Below are positions 7,241 through 23,334 of a DNA stretch of 64,000 nucleotides, one piece after another (within the stretch, counting starts at the first letter, position 1; each line of letters opens with the position of its first letter). The stretch is from the NCBI RefSeq assembly GCF_017873625.1, contig NZ_JAGGKL010000009.1, forward strand, positions 22,501-86,500, written 5' to 3'. The notes under the pieces were generated by a model. It worked only from the letters and a program-made list of their open reading frames with translations, was not told where the DNA came from and ran no database searches. Source of the stretch: Methanobacterium petrolearium (lineage in GTDB: Archaea > Methanobacteriota > Methanobacteria > Methanobacteriales > Methanobacteriaceae). A program made the translations under genes and the position numbers.

Positions 7241-8461
7241 ATGAAAGATGATCTTATCAGATTTTCCAGGACTCTTCGGGAGAACGGAATTCCGGTCAGC
7301 CTGCGATGCACACAAAGTGCCTACGAAGCAGTTCCTTTAATCGAAGAGGCGGATGGAAATTTAAAAGAAGCACTTGCAGCCATTTATATTAAAGATCAAC
7401 GCAAAAGAAAGAAATTTAATAAAATATACGAATCATTCTTTGAAGGAAAAGGAGATATTCCCCAAATCCCGTCTGATCCTAATAACAAAACACCAAAACA
7501 CCGACATAATGCATTTAACACCCATGATACGTCTTTTCACTCCAAAAATAAGTACATCCCCTTTGCAAAAACCATGGAACGTATCCAAGATAGTCTTGTT
7601 GATGAAGTAAAACTTGAATACATTGAAAATACATTGGGAAGAAGCAGTGCCAATGATTCCGGAGATAATACAGATTCTAAGTCAGTTAAAAGTGATTTAA
7701 CTTGTTTAAATTCATTGCAACCAGAACTTATAGATTTATGTCAGAAACTGGGTAAAAAAATAGCCACTAAAAGAGCAAGGCGGCTTAAAGAATCTAAAAA
7801 GCAAAAACCTGATATCAGAAAGACTATCCGGAAAAATATGAAACATGGCGGGACCCTGCTGGAGATGGTGAAAAGCAGACCCCACCTAAAAAAGCACAAT
7901 CATTATTTTCTAAATGATGTTAGTGTTTCCTGTGATTGGATCAGTCTCTGGTTCTTCTGCATGGTATATGCTGCCCAAAATTCTTTTAGCAATCTAAGGG
8001 CATTTGAATTTGACAACAAGACTGCTGAAATATCATCGGCCCTCCATGAAGATGAATTGCTTGATGCTTTTCTTAAAGTTCTGGAGATCCGGAAGCAAAA
8101 TCAGATGATCCACGGTAAATCTAACATGTTTACTGCCTTTGAAGGTTTTCTCAACCAAGCCAGCTTAAACAACAAGTCATATGTTATGATTTTAAGTGAT
8201 TGCCGGGACTGGGCCGGGCCAAAATACAAAAATCAATCCATGAAAACTGAATTTTTAACAAAATACGGACGTAAACCTTTAAGCGCCGATCTCATTCAAG
8301 AAATGTCACGAAATTCTAAAAAAGTTTTAATTCTAAATCCTGAACCCATATCCAAATGGAATGTTGCAGATAGTTGTGTTTCGTATTATGAAGATGCCGG
8401 AGCAGAATGTTTTGAAGTTTGTAATTTGAAACAGCTGGCAGATTTAATAAGTGAAATTTAA
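7241..8461 (+). CDS. CoxE-like VWA-domain protein, partner of the MoxR ATPase
   Basis: 406 residues. The N-terminal ~210 residues are charged and partly low-complexity. The C-terminal half is a VWA fold with an intact MIDAS motif DVSVS at about 226-230 and an aspartate in MILSDCRDW near 315. CoxE and related proteins pair with MoxR-type ATPases, for example in maturation of the CO dehydrogenase active site in aerobic carboxydotrophs. The start lies 15 bases after the ATPase stop codon, so the two are cotranscribed. The client protein is unknown. Confidence 0.8.
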   Translation: MKDDLIRFSRTLRENGIPVSLRCTQSAYEAVPLIEEADGNLKEALAAIYIKDQRKRKKFNKIYESFFEGKGDIPQIPSDPNNKTPKHRHNAFNTHDTSFHSKNKYIPFAKTMERIQDSLVDEVKLEYIENTLGRSSANDSGDNTDSKSVKSDLTCLNSLQPELIDLCQKLGKKIATKRARRLKESKKQKPDIRKTIRKNMKHGGTLLEMVKSRPHLKKHNHYFLNDVSVSCDWISLWFFCMVYAAQNSFSNLRAFEFDNKTAEISSALHEDELLDAFLKVLEIRKQNQMIHGKSNMFTAFEGFLNQASLNNKSYVMILSDCRDWAGPKYKNQSMKTEFLTKYGRKPLSADLIQEMSRNSKKVLILNPEPISKWNVADSCVSYYEDAGAECFEVCNLKQLADLISEI

Positions 8462-8560
8462 CACGTTTGTTTAATGATGTGAGACGTGTTCTTATGAAAA
8501 AATCCAGTGAAGAGGAATTTAAACAGCTGTTATGTTGATAAAAATACTTAGGGAAACTAT

Positions 8561-10078
<1,518 letters not shown>

Positions 10079-10179
10079 CCATGCCCCTCCAATGTTTTCC
10101 CAAATTTGGAGAGGAAATGAATTACAAAAAACAGGTTAATCATTTAAGCACTGCAAATAATGGTGTATAAGGTGATGAT

Positions 10180-12108
<1,929 letters not shown>

Positions 12109-12220
12109 CAAAGATGATCAATAGAGTAAAAATAGGAATTAAGACCAAAAATAAGAAAATTTAAAGGGAAAAATAATCTAATCCCTTCAAAACTAATAGT
12201 TTTTTATGTTAACAGATTAT

Positions 12221-13114
<894 letters not shown>

Positions 13115-13314
13115 GATTATCACCAATCCATCTAGATATAAAAGAATTAATAAGTTTTTCCATTTATTCTTTTGGTTAAACAAGGAATTAAAAACTAACC
13201 AAATAATTAAATTTCCTGAATTAAATGTTTATTTAATGTTGCTATGGTTTATTAAGATACGGATCAATGATCTAAAATTTTTATCAAGAAATAGGTGAAT
13301 AACTATCTTTTAAA

Positions 13315-15018
13315 TCATTTATTTCGAAAATCTGGTTCTTGGAATCTTATTTGGAATGTAGTTCCACCCTCACGGATTAATTTTAAATCACCATGTATTT
13401 GAGTTATCAAACTATCAACAACTTGTAACCCCAGTGTTTCTGTGTTATTTAGGTCTAAATCAGGTGGCATCCCCATACCATCATCTTTAACCACCAGAAC
13501 ATATTTACCATCTTCTTTGAGGAAGTTGATGTCGATTTTGCCACTCTTACCGTCTGAAAATGCATGTTTCATGCTGTTAGAAACAAGTTCATTGACGATG
13601 AGCCCCAGAGGTACGGCAGTATTGATGTCCAGCATAATATTTTCTGTTTCCAGGTTAAGTTCTACCTGTTCTGGATTAAGAGAATAATTTCTGAATAGTT
13701 CTGTGCTTATTGTACGGATGTAACTGCCAAAGTCAACCTCATTATGTTGTTTGGATTGGTAAAGTAGTTCATGGATCAAAGCCATTGACCGGGCACGACG
13801 CTGACTCTCTTGGAAAATATTTTTAGTCTCTTTGTCCTTAATATATCTTGATTGCAAATTCAAAAGACTGTAAATCACCATAAGATTGTTCTTCACCCGA
13901 TGGTGAATCTCTTTCATCAACAGTTCCTTTTCTTCCAGTGATTTTTTAAGTTCTTCTTCAGTTGATTTTCTTTCCTTAACTTCATCTTCTAATTCACGGT
14001 TAGTGGAGGTTAATTCAGCAGTTTTTTCCTGAACCATTATCTCTAAATTATCTTTATATTTTTTTAATTGAATTTCTGCTTTTTCACGTTTTATGTCCAT
14101 ACAGTTGAAGGAAAGAGAGTTCCACCATATGAACAGAATGAAAATTATGGTTGTAGAGATCACTACCAGAGAAACACTGAAGTTACCCCCATAAAAGCCT
14201 GCATTCTGGCCTAAAATTGCTAATAACCCGAAAAAAATTGGAACAACGATGGCAACCGGAATCAAGCGCCGGGCAAGGTGCCCTCCAAAATAATCACTGG
14301 TTATTATTCCCATAGGGCCTTTGTCGGGTTGTGCAAAAAGCATAGCCACTGCCGTTAGAAAAAAAGTGAATGCTGCATATACAGATATACTGGTGTAATT
14401 AGGAATGTAATATAACAATTGAACACCGTAAATATAACCTAAAATTGATAATAATGACAAAAACCCGCTTATTATGGTTAGAGCCTGGGATAATCTGTAG
14501 CCATTTTCAGTTTTTCGATCCATGCTCAGAAGAGCCAGACCCAGCAAGGAAATGTTAAGCGCTGCAGTAAAAGCCATCCGATTCGGTGTATACGTCAATA
14601 ATGCTCCTTTTGCTTCCCTGAACATCATCTGGTCAATTCCCAGATTCAAATTGAAAAAATACTCCAACATGATTGCACATCCTAGAATTATGGCAAGCAC
14701 AGAAAAAATTTGAGCTATGATATGAAACCACTTATTTTTCCTTTGAGTTTGAAATAACCATAAAGAGATTCCAATAGCAAGAAAAGCCAATCCAACATTG
14801 CTTTTTACTGTAGAAAAGGCAGGTCCTGGACTTTTAAACGTAGAGATGTTGAATGCCCATCCGAAGAGTATTAAAAATCCTATGATGGCCACGATAATTG
14901 CAATGATCCGGGAAATGGATTTTAAAAAGGATATACGGCCAAATATCATTTTTTCATGGGGTGGATCACCAGTTTCTTTAAAATCAGTAGTAGACGTAGT
15001 TGTTTCGGATGTTTTCAT
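13315..15018 (-). CDS. membrane sensor histidine kinase, HisKA_2 type
   Basis: 567 residues from ATG 15018, preceded by GGGGAT; the longer open frame would run into the upstream gene. The N-terminal ~310 residues hold about eight membrane segments and form an integral-membrane sensor. A coiled coil (~325-380) leads to the phosphoacceptor block EIHHRVKNNL of the HisKA_2 subfamily. The ATPase domain follows, with N-box VNELVSNSMKHAF, G1 DDGMGMP and G2 TLGLQVV. No response regulator gene is adjacent, as is common in methanogens. The signal is unknown. Confidence 0.9.
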   Translation of the reverse strand: MKTSETTTSTTDFKETGDPPHEKMIFGRISFLKSISRIIAIIVAIIGFLILFGWAFNISTFKSPGPAFSTVKSNVGLAFLAIGISLWLFQTQRKNKWFHIIAQIFSVLAIILGCAIMLEYFFNLNLGIDQMMFREAKGALLTYTPNRMAFTAALNISLLGLALLSMDRKTENGYRLSQALTIISGFLSLLSILGYIYGVQLLYYIPNYTSISVYAAFTFFLTAVAMLFAQPDKGPMGIITSDYFGGHLARRLIPVAIVVPIFFGLLAILGQNAGFYGGNFSVSLVVISTTIIFILFIWWNSLSFNCMDIKREKAEIQLKKYKDNLEIMVQEKTAELTSTNRELEDEVKERKSTEEELKKSLEEKELLMKEIHHRVKNNLMVIYSLLNLQSRYIKDKETKNIFQESQRRARSMALIHELLYQSKQHNEVDFGSYIRTISTELFRNYSLNPEQVELNLETENIMLDINTAVPLGLIVNELVSNSMKHAFSDGKSGKIDINFLKEDGKYVLVVKDDGMGMPPDLDLNNTETLGLQVVDSLITQIHGDLKLIREGGTTFQIRFQEPDFRNK

Positions 15019-15139
15019 ATCCCCATAGACTCCACTCAGTTTCCATGTTGAATTTCTATTAAAGGTCTGATGGAACCTTACTATATAAATTGTTGTCCAT
15101 GAACAAAGCAATGTCCAATGGTTTCCTGGATTATGACTA

Positions 15140-16153
15140 TTATTTTTCTGACAATTTTTCCATTGCATCTGCACCAAAGTATGGTATAAATGCCATTCCT
15201 ATGATGGATGTCATCCAGAATGAGATCAGCCGTTCTACTATGGTGGATGCTGCACTAACTGATGGTGAAATGCCAGCGTATGAATATAATAGTATCATCA
15301 TGCCATCCACAGCCCCTAAACCACCAGGTAATAATGGTATCATGCCTATGAGGGTTGAAATTACAAAAACCGCTGCTATGATCCCTACAGGAGCCTGAAC
15401 ATTAAGAGCAGCAAAAACTATGTACACTCGAAGGATTTCAAACCCCCATATCAGGAAAGAAAGAGGTATTCCATACAACAATACTTTACGATCCGTGACC
15501 ATGATTTTCATGCTATTTTGAAATCCTTCAACCGCGTTTAAGGCTCTTTGTTCGAATTTTCTGTGTGTTTTCTCTGAAATTCTCTTTAAAATTCTTAAAA
15601 ACCATCGAATAACCCTGTCTCCAAATTCACGGTTTAAAGACATGTACAAAGCCAGAATGAAAATCGCAACTAACACTACCAGACATATGGCCAGAGTTAT
15701 AACCATCCACTGAGGTAAATTAAGGTATAAAACTGCTGCGATTATGGTAAACACTACTAAAGCAATGAAAGGGAATGTATCCAGACCTCTATCTGCTATT
15801 ACTGTTGCAAATGCGTTTTCAGTTGGGGAAGATGAATATTTGCCCAGTATATATGCCCTTACTGGTTCGCCTCCTCCTCTGCCACTGGGTGTGAGGTTGT
15901 TTATGGCCAGGCCCACCATTAACATTGGGAAAAGATGCCTTCTTTTAACTGATATGCCCACTGCAGACGTGGTTACTGCCCATCTTTCAGTCCAGAGGCC
16001 ATATATTGCCAGCTGGATTAAAACAGCTAAGATCAAATACCATGGATTAGCCATTTTAATGGCGCTTTCAATTTGCCCTGGTCCAATGATTAGTACCATT
16101 AAAGCCAGAATACCGATGCCTGCCAACATTAGAAGCAGAGTTTTATGCTTCAT
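15140..16153 (-). CDS. UPF0104 / flippase-like integral membrane protein
   Basis: 337 residues with about eight hydrophobic helices. It carries the family signature NNLTPSGRGGGEPVRAYILGK and later PLLPGGLGAVDG. This family is related to the membrane domain of lysylphosphatidylglycerol synthase (AglD/MprF-like) and is thought to act on lipid-linked substrates. It is transcribed in the same direction as the phosphoesterase upstream (99-base gap) and the histidine kinase downstream. Confidence 0.85.
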   Translation of the reverse strand: MKHKTLLLMLAGIGILALMVLIIGPGQIESAIKMANPWYLILAVLIQLAIYGLWTERWAVTTSAVGISVKRRHLFPMLMVGLAINNLTPSGRGGGEPVRAYILGKYSSSPTENAFATVIADRGLDTFPFIALVVFTIIAAVLYLNLPQWMVITLAICLVVLVAIFILALYMSLNREFGDRVIRWFLRILKRISEKTHRKFEQRALNAVEGFQNSMKIMVTDRKVLLYGIPLSFLIWGFEILRVYIVFAALNVQAPVGIIAAVFVISTLIGMIPLLPGGLGAVDGMMILLYSYAGISPSVSAASTIVERLISFWMTSIIGMAFIPYFGADAMEKLSEK

Positions 16154-16252
16154 TAATATTTCACCGTTCTCACAAAATCAAATTAAATCAGATTATTTAT
16201 TAACACATCAAAAATTCCAATTAACTGTTGGAAAATATAAAGTTAACTCCAT

Positions 16253-16735
16253 TTAAAGATGTACTGCTTCCCAGGTCAGATCATCCGTATCCAGCAGTAT
16301 CACAGTTTTTTCTCCGGATAGATACCCGCATACCTCTCCGGGATTGATCATCATTGTTTTCCCATCAGATACCTCCATTTGATGGGTGTGACCCCTTATC
16401 ACCAGATCATATTTCCCACTTTTTCGAAGTGCGTCCACCAAAGCTTCTGTTGTTCCATGTATTACAGCCACCTTTCTTTCGCCAACTTCCAATTCCTTGA
16501 AATCTTCCAACACACACATGTCGCTATACGCAGTTCTCAACATGTGTCTTTCACCATCGTTATTGCCAAAAATTGCTTCCAGGGGACATTGGAGATTTTT
16601 AAATGGTCGTGCTGTAAATGGTGCTATCAGATCCCCTGCATGGATGACCAGTTCTGCCCCTGCCTGGTTAAATACATCCACTGAATCCCCAATAGCCTCC
16701 AAATGATCATGGCTGTCTGACATAATACCTATCAT
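16253..16735 (-). CDS. YfcE/MJ0936-type metallophosphoesterase
   Basis: 160 residues, normal for the family. Metal-binding motifs are in order: SDSHDH, HAGD, GNNDGE, IHGT, GHTH. Members are Mn- or Ni-dependent phosphodiesterases with unclear natural substrate. ATG 16735 is preceded by GAGGGGG. It is the first gene of a possible three-gene minus-strand set with the UPF0104 protein and the histidine kinase. Confidence 0.9.
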   Translation of the reverse strand: MIGIMSDSHDHLEAIGDSVDVFNQAGAELVIHAGDLIAPFTARPFKNLQCPLEAIFGNNDGERHMLRTAYSDMCVLEDFKELEVGERKVAVIHGTTEALVDALRKSGKYDLVIRGHTHQMEVSDGKTMMINPGEVCGYLSGEKTVILLDTDDLTWEAVHL

Positions 16736-17110
16736 TTATATAACCCCCTCAAAATACAAAAATCAAAGAAAAACACATTAAATATTGATCATTTGAGAAT
16801 ATATAACTTTTCATAATGGAAAAATGAGATGAAAAAGGAAAAATAAGCAAACATTAACTTTAGTTTCAAGATTTATACTAAAATAAATAAAATTTTTCCT
16901 TATCATTTTCAACCTTTTGCAGGGAAATTACATCTAAACAGATGAATAAGTACCCTAATTACGCTCATTTATTAAATAAACCAGAATTTTTTATTTTCCA
17001 CGATTTTCCTTTAATTCTAATAAACAACTTTCCCATTATTTAATTAGGTGTTTATACATACATAATAATTAGAAAAATTATTCATTTAATTCAAATAAGG
17101 GGTGTTAAAA
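16736..17110. other. AT-rich divergent intergenic region
   Basis: 375 bases without a credible gene. They hold the promoters of the minus-strand phosphoesterase and of the plus-strand slipin; TTTATACATA at 17051-17060 is a plausible TATA box for the latter. I see no conserved repeat or structured RNA. Confidence 0.5.
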
Positions 17111-17902
17111 ATGGATTTAATAACTATAATCATTGTTGCCATTGTGATCTTGATTATACTGGGACTTTCCATAAAAATTGTAAACCAGTATGAGAAAGGG
17201 GTTGTTTTTAGATTAGGGAAAGTTATCGGAGTCAGAGAACCAGGGTTGCGCCTTATAATTCCCCTGGTAGATAGAATGGTTAAACCATCCCTAAGAATAG
17301 TGACCATGCCCATTCCTGCCCAGAAAATCATAACCCAAGACAATGTAACCATTGACGTGGCTGCAGTTGCTTACTTTAAAGTGGTGGATGCTTATCGGGC
17401 TGTGGTGGAAATTGAAAACTACAACCGAGCAGTTAACCAAATATCACAGACCACAGTAAGAAGCGTGGTGGGACAGTTCACCCTGGATGAGGTGCTCTCA
17501 GAAACACCAAAGGTTAACACCAAGATCCAGGAAATTATCGATGGTCACAGTGAGCCATGGGGTATAAAAGTTACCACCGTGGAAATAAAAGATATCAAAC
17601 TCCCAGACAGTATGCAAAGAGCCATAGCTCTGCAAGCTGAGGCTGAAAGGGAGAAAAGAGCTAAAATCATATCGGCTGAAGGTGAATACCTTGCTGCAGG
17701 TAAACTGGGGGAAGCTGCGGATATAATCAGTGAACATCCCGTAGCATTGCAGCTCAGGATCATGCAGGTTTTGAGTAATATCGCTGCTGAGAAGAATTCT
17801 ACCATAGTGTTCCCTGCCCAGTTACTGAACAGTTTAAGAGACATTAAAGACTTCCTGGGATCTGAAATGGAAGTCTTGGAAAAAGATAAAGGCAAAAAAT
17901 AA
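17111..17902 (+). CDS. slipin (SPFH/stomatin-like membrane protein)
   Basis: 263 residues. One N-terminal membrane helix is followed by an SPFH/band-7 domain with QYEKGVVFRLGKV, the PGLR motif, DNVTIDVAAVAYFKV and RSVVGQFTLDEVLSE, then a helical segment rich in A, E and K. Slipins form membrane-bound oligomers that organise lipid domains or regulate proteases. No NfeD or serine-protease partner is adjacent. ATG 17111 follows AAGGGGTG at 17097-17104. Confidence 0.92.
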   Translation: MDLITIIIVAIVILIILGLSIKIVNQYEKGVVFRLGKVIGVREPGLRLIIPLVDRMVKPSLRIVTMPIPAQKIITQDNVTIDVAAVAYFKVVDAYRAVVEIENYNRAVNQISQTTVRSVVGQFTLDEVLSETPKVNTKIQEIIDGHSEPWGIKVTTVEIKDIKLPDSMQRAIALQAEAEREKRAKIISAEGEYLAAGKLGEAADIISEHPVALQLRIMQVLSNIAAEKNSTIVFPAQLLNSLRDIKDFLGSEMEVLEKDKGKK

Positions 17903-17913
17903 CAGGATCCCCC

Positions 17914-17956
17914 GAGGAGTAATGGATTTTTAACTATTATCCCCCATTTACTCCTC
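17914..17956 (+). terminator. hairpin behind the slipin gene
   Basis: GAGGAGTAATGG (17914-17925) pairs with CCATTTACTCCTC (17944-17956), a 12-pair stem with a single bulged base, 12 bases after the stop codon. The loop contains a short T-run. Confidence 0.5.
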
Positions 17957-18169
17957 ACGCCCATAACATGAAAGTATCATCTAATTAAATACAATAATCA
18001 GCAGTTCCGTACTCATATACTGTATCAACATCTCCATAATTAAACTACTCTTTTTATGAATATTTTTTCCAGATATTATGGCATTAAAAGACAACTTACC
18101 TGTTAATCTGTCCTTGTGAGATTTTTCTTAGTGAAATTTATATATTATGTTGTTTATCGATCAGAGTAT

Positions 18170-19630
<1,461 letters not shown>

Positions 19631-19685
19631 TAGATGTAAAAAAGCCTGCGAATAATTTTATATGAATAACTGAAGATGTATTTCC

Positions 19686-20633
19686 ATGGATTTTTTCACC
19701 CATTTCATTGTTCCTTTTGCGATTTTAACACTTTTCAAGGTTAAAGATAGGTTAGCAGGGGCTTTCGGAGGAATATCCGTCGATTTTGATGTGGTGTTTT
19801 TTGTAGTTGGTTTTATTTCCCCCGGACTTTTCATATTCACGCACCGGGGAATAACCCACAGCTTCGTCTTTGGATTGATAACTTCCACCATATTTCTATA
19901 CATAATATCGCGACCAAGGATATATGGTCTGATCAATCGTGTGATAAAAAGAAACATCGAGGTCAAATTCAATTGGCACAATATATTATTAGCATACTTC
20001 GGAGTGCTGGCCCATCTTTTCCTGGACTTCCTGACCACTGGAGGCATACCTCTTCTCTATCCATTTTCCCTAACCCGGTTCACTGCCAACCTCTATTACT
20101 ACACCGATCCAGTAACCACCATTGCTGCCCTGGCTGTGCTCGTAATACTCTACCTCCGTTTAGATCCTAAATATAAGAAAATAACTCTGGCATGTTTTAT
20201 GATAATGTTAATTTCCTTTGGAGGTATTCGTGCTTATGAAAAAATAGATGTTATTCAAAGCCAAAGTTTAACCCTCAGTGATGGTTACACTCAGATCACC
20301 ACCTATCCCACCTCAAATATGTTCATCTGGACTGTGGTGGAGAGTGATGGAGGTTCCAAATACAGGATTTACAGCTATAATAACCTGCAAAAGACTTCTT
20401 CAGATATTCGAGAAGTTCAAAATCTCACCATTAAAAATGGAACCTTTGAATCCGCCCAAAAAGCCATAAAATATGCTGACAAGCTACCAGAGGTAGGTGG
20501 CTTTAAATGGAACCACGAATACACTTGTGTAAACGCCGAAAAAACGTCTTCTAAGTGGAATATAACCTATTTCGATCCTACCTCATCGCATTTCGGCCCT
20601 AATGAGTTATCAGTTCTAGTACCATACCATTGA
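19686..20633 (+). CDS. YdjM-like membrane-bound metal-dependent hydrolase
   Basis: 315 residues. The N-terminal ~170 residues have several membrane segments with the metal ligands of this family: MDFFTHF, HRGITHS and GVLAHLFLDFLTTGG. The C-terminal ~130 residues after the last helix are extracytoplasmic-looking and lack a recognised domain. The family (PF04307) is predicted to be a membrane hydrolase related to phospholipase C; function unproven. Start ATG 19686 has only a weak ribosome site. Confidence 0.82.
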   Translation: MDFFTHFIVPFAILTLFKVKDRLAGAFGGISVDFDVVFFVVGFISPGLFIFTHRGITHSFVFGLITSTIFLYIISRPRIYGLINRVIKRNIEVKFNWHNILLAYFGVLAHLFLDFLTTGGIPLLYPFSLTRFTANLYYYTDPVTTIAALAVLVILYLRLDPKYKKITLACFMIMLISFGGIRAYEKIDVIQSQSLTLSDGYTQITTYPTSNMFIWTVVESDGGSKYRIYSYNNLQKTSSDIREVQNLTIKNGTFESAQKAIKYADKLPEVGGFKWNHEYTCVNAEKTSSKWNITYFDPTSSHFGPNELSVLVPYH

Positions 20634-20719
20634 ACTGATAAAAAAATAACTATTTTAATTTAGTGCCCCATTATGCTCATTAATGTCCCCTACTTCCATT
20701 ACATTATCCTTTATTATAA

Positions 20720-21352
20720 TTAATAGTATCCTGTGGCAATTTCATGGGCCATTTTTACGTGTTTGGAACCATCTTCCACTGCTGGGCCGTGGCCAGGGAG
20801 TAAATATTTGATATCCAGCTTGGAAAGTCTCTCCAGAGATCTTCGCATATCACCCATATCCCCACCAAGATCCACCCTACCAAAACCTCCATCTGCAAAG
20901 ACTGTGTCCCCTGAAATCAGGGTTTCACCATCATACAGGCAAATACTTCCGGAAGTATGGCCAGGGGTGAGTAAAACTTCAAAATCGTGTATTTTGTCAC
21001 CTTCTTCAAGTTTATGGTGAATTTTCATCTTTTCCATGGATTTTCCGAACATGGTGGCCAGTAATGCCTCTTGATCTCCTTCCTCAAGTGCACGGGCATC
21101 CCTGGAGTGCATGGCTACCTCCAGGTCCAGGTACTGGTTTCCGCCAATATGATCGTAGTGGTGGTGGGTGTTTACAATGAGGGACAAATCATCAACACTG
21201 CCACCTGCATCTTTAATGGATTTAAGGATGTAATCCATATTTTGACCGGTTCCAGTGTCCACTATGATGTCATTGAAGACGTAAACATTGGAATCATAGC
21301 CCATTCCATCTATTATGATAATGTCGTTGATTTTTCTAATGTTTGACACCAT
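20720..21352 (-). CDS. MBL-fold metallo-hydrolase, glyoxalase II-like
   Basis: 210 residues. The metal-binding motif is THHHYDHIGG, followed by TPGHTSGS, a SGDTVF loop and LPGHGP. This is the usual order for glyoxalase II-like hydrolases. Its substrate is not evident. ATG 21352 directly follows AAGGG; the adjacent GTG is an alternative start. Confidence 0.88.
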   Translation of the reverse strand: MVSNIRKINDIIIIDGMGYDSNVYVFNDIIVDTGTGQNMDYILKSIKDAGGSVDDLSLIVNTHHHYDHIGGNQYLDLEVAMHSRDARALEEGDQEALLATMFGKSMEKMKIHHKLEEGDKIHDFEVLLTPGHTSGSICLYDGETLISGDTVFADGGFGRVDLGGDMGDMRRSLERLSKLDIKYLLPGHGPAVEDGSKHVKMAHEIATGYY

Positions 21353-21428
21353 CCCTTGAAAGGTACATTCCTTTTTATTTCATCTGAAAGAAGTTTTAAA
21401 GAAGTGTTAATTTTAGAAAAAGTAATAG

Positions 21429-21582
<154 letters not shown>

Positions 21583-21617
21583 TAACTAATAAATTACTGA
21601 AATAACTTTATAAATGG

Positions 21618-21694
<77 letters not shown>

Positions 21695-21835
21695 TCATTA
21701 GATACGTTGCGTGCTGTTGCTATTTAAACCTTACGGAGAAAATATTCCAACACACAATATTAACTCACAAGTTAGATAAAGACCAAAATGGTATTCAATT
21801 AAAAATTTATTTAATAAAAATGATTGAAAAATATT

Positions 21836-22216
<381 letters not shown>

Positions 22217-22382
22217 CTTCCCAAATCCTATTCTTTGATGATTACTGGCACCGTATTCCAGTTCTAAGAAATGTATAAGTTAATTCTACTATAAATGATT
22301 TGTTGCTTAACGTCTTCTTGTTATGTTATCAACCAACAATTTAACATATCTTGACATAAAAATAATATGCATAGAATGTTCT

Positions 22383-22639
22383 ATGATAGCAATTGTCCCT
22401 GATCCAGTAACTATTCTGAACCTAATTTTTTGTATAATAATAATTGTTGGCCTAGATTGTTGGGAGTATAAGAAAAAGGAAAATCTTATCACATTTATAT
22501 AGCTGTAACTTTCGGTCTTTTTGGTATAGCCCATTTAGCAATCATCCTTGGCATTGAAAGTTCTAATCTCTTCATTCTGATTATAAGATCCGCGGCCTAT
22601 CTTGTACTAATCTATGCACTCTACAAACCCGCAGCATGA
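22383..22639 (+). pseudogene. three-helix small membrane protein broken by a frameshift
   Basis: From ATG 22383 the frame gives PDPVTILNLIFCIIIIVG, then hits TAG at 22500. A second frame, open from 22472 to TGA 22637-22639, continues with YHIYIAVTFGLFGIAHLAII and a third helix. The join lies within 22472-22499, most likely in the A5 run at 22473-22477; the total of 257 bases is one short of a codon multiple. Topology (helix, lysine-rich loop, two helices) resembles the small membrane proteins at 29.2, 32.0, 34.4 and 45.4 kb. Either a recent pseudogene or a one-base sequence error. Confidence 0.55.
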
Positions 22640-22661
22640 CATTGGAAAAAAGAGTAGTTCA

Positions 22662-22820
22662 TTAAAAATATTTTAAATATTTTAAATAATTTTTTAACTT
22701 ATTTAATAATAGTAAATCCGTTATTTTCAGTCTTTTCCTTGCAGGTGAATCTTCAGAGGATATCACAGTGGTAGGAGGGCCACCAGACATATTAGCATCC
22801 TTCCACTCCTCCTGAATCAT
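22662..22820 (-). CDS. small protein of 52 residues, family not recognised
   Basis: A short frame from ATG 22820 (in-frame ATG also at 22835) with GGG four to six bases upstream. The product begins MIQEEWKDANMSGGPPTTVI and contains SPARKRLKI before a leucine- and lysine-rich amphipathic end. The composition reads as protein-like, with an acidic start and a basic helical end, unlike chance frames nearby. There is no annotated relative that I can name. It lies convergent with the broken gene at 22383. Confidence 0.4.
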   Translation of the reverse strand: MIQEEWKDANMSGGPPTTVISSEDSPARKRLKITDLLLLNKLKNYLKYLKYF

Positions 22821-22956
22821 GAACCCTACTTCCATTTTAAAAATAAGTTTTTTCCGATTTATTCATATTCCCCTTTGACAAGTAGTATCATCATTGATTT
22901 ATCTAGTATCATAAGATGTATAGTATAATATTAAGAATGAATAATAACAATTGATC

Positions 22957-23334
22957 ATGCCTTATTTAATTTGTAACAAATGTGGAAGTTACTATGAACT
23001 CCAAGAAGGAGAATCTCCAGAAGATTTTGGCCTCAAATGTTCCTGTGGTGGAGAATTAATTTATGTAGAAAAACTTGAAGGAATAGAAAATTCAAATGAA
23101 TCCGAAACTACAATAATCTGCCCTCAGTGTGGAATGGAAAATAAAGATAATTCGGTTTCTTGTCAGGAATGTGGAGCAAAACTTTCAAGAACGGATAAAT
23201 CATCAAAAAAGGTATTTTTAATACTTCGGGATATTCTATACAAAGATTTTCAAGATTTTCAAATACAATGGATTATTATGGCCATAGGTTCTGCCTTCAT
23301 GTTAGTAATAATGGTTATTGAGATGAATACATGA
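22957..23334 (+). CDS. double zinc-ribbon protein with C-terminal membrane helix
   Basis: 125 residues. The first ribbon is CNKCGSYYEL ... CSCGG, the second CPQCGMENKDNSVSCQECG, typical of tail-anchored archaeal zinc-ribbon proteins. A C-terminal helix of ~20 residues ends the protein. ATG 22957 is chosen over the in-frame TTG 22951. The function is unknown; such proteins are usually annotated only as zinc-ribbon domain proteins. Confidence 0.75.
   Translation: MPYLICNKCGSYYELQEGESPEDFGLKCSCGGELIYVEKLEGIENSNESETTIICPQCGMENKDNSVSCQECGAKLSRTDKSSKKVFLILRDILYKDFQDFQIQWIIMAIGSAFMLVIMVIEMNT

Noticed and set aside
15019..15177. N-terminal extension of the histidine kinase
   Set aside because: It overlaps the upstream UPF0104 gene and has no ribosome site; ATG 15018 follows GGGGAT.
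22307..22534. Minus-strand frame of 75 codons
   Set aside because: It lies antisense to the frameshifted membrane-protein gene, which has the better hydrophobic pattern and continues beyond it.
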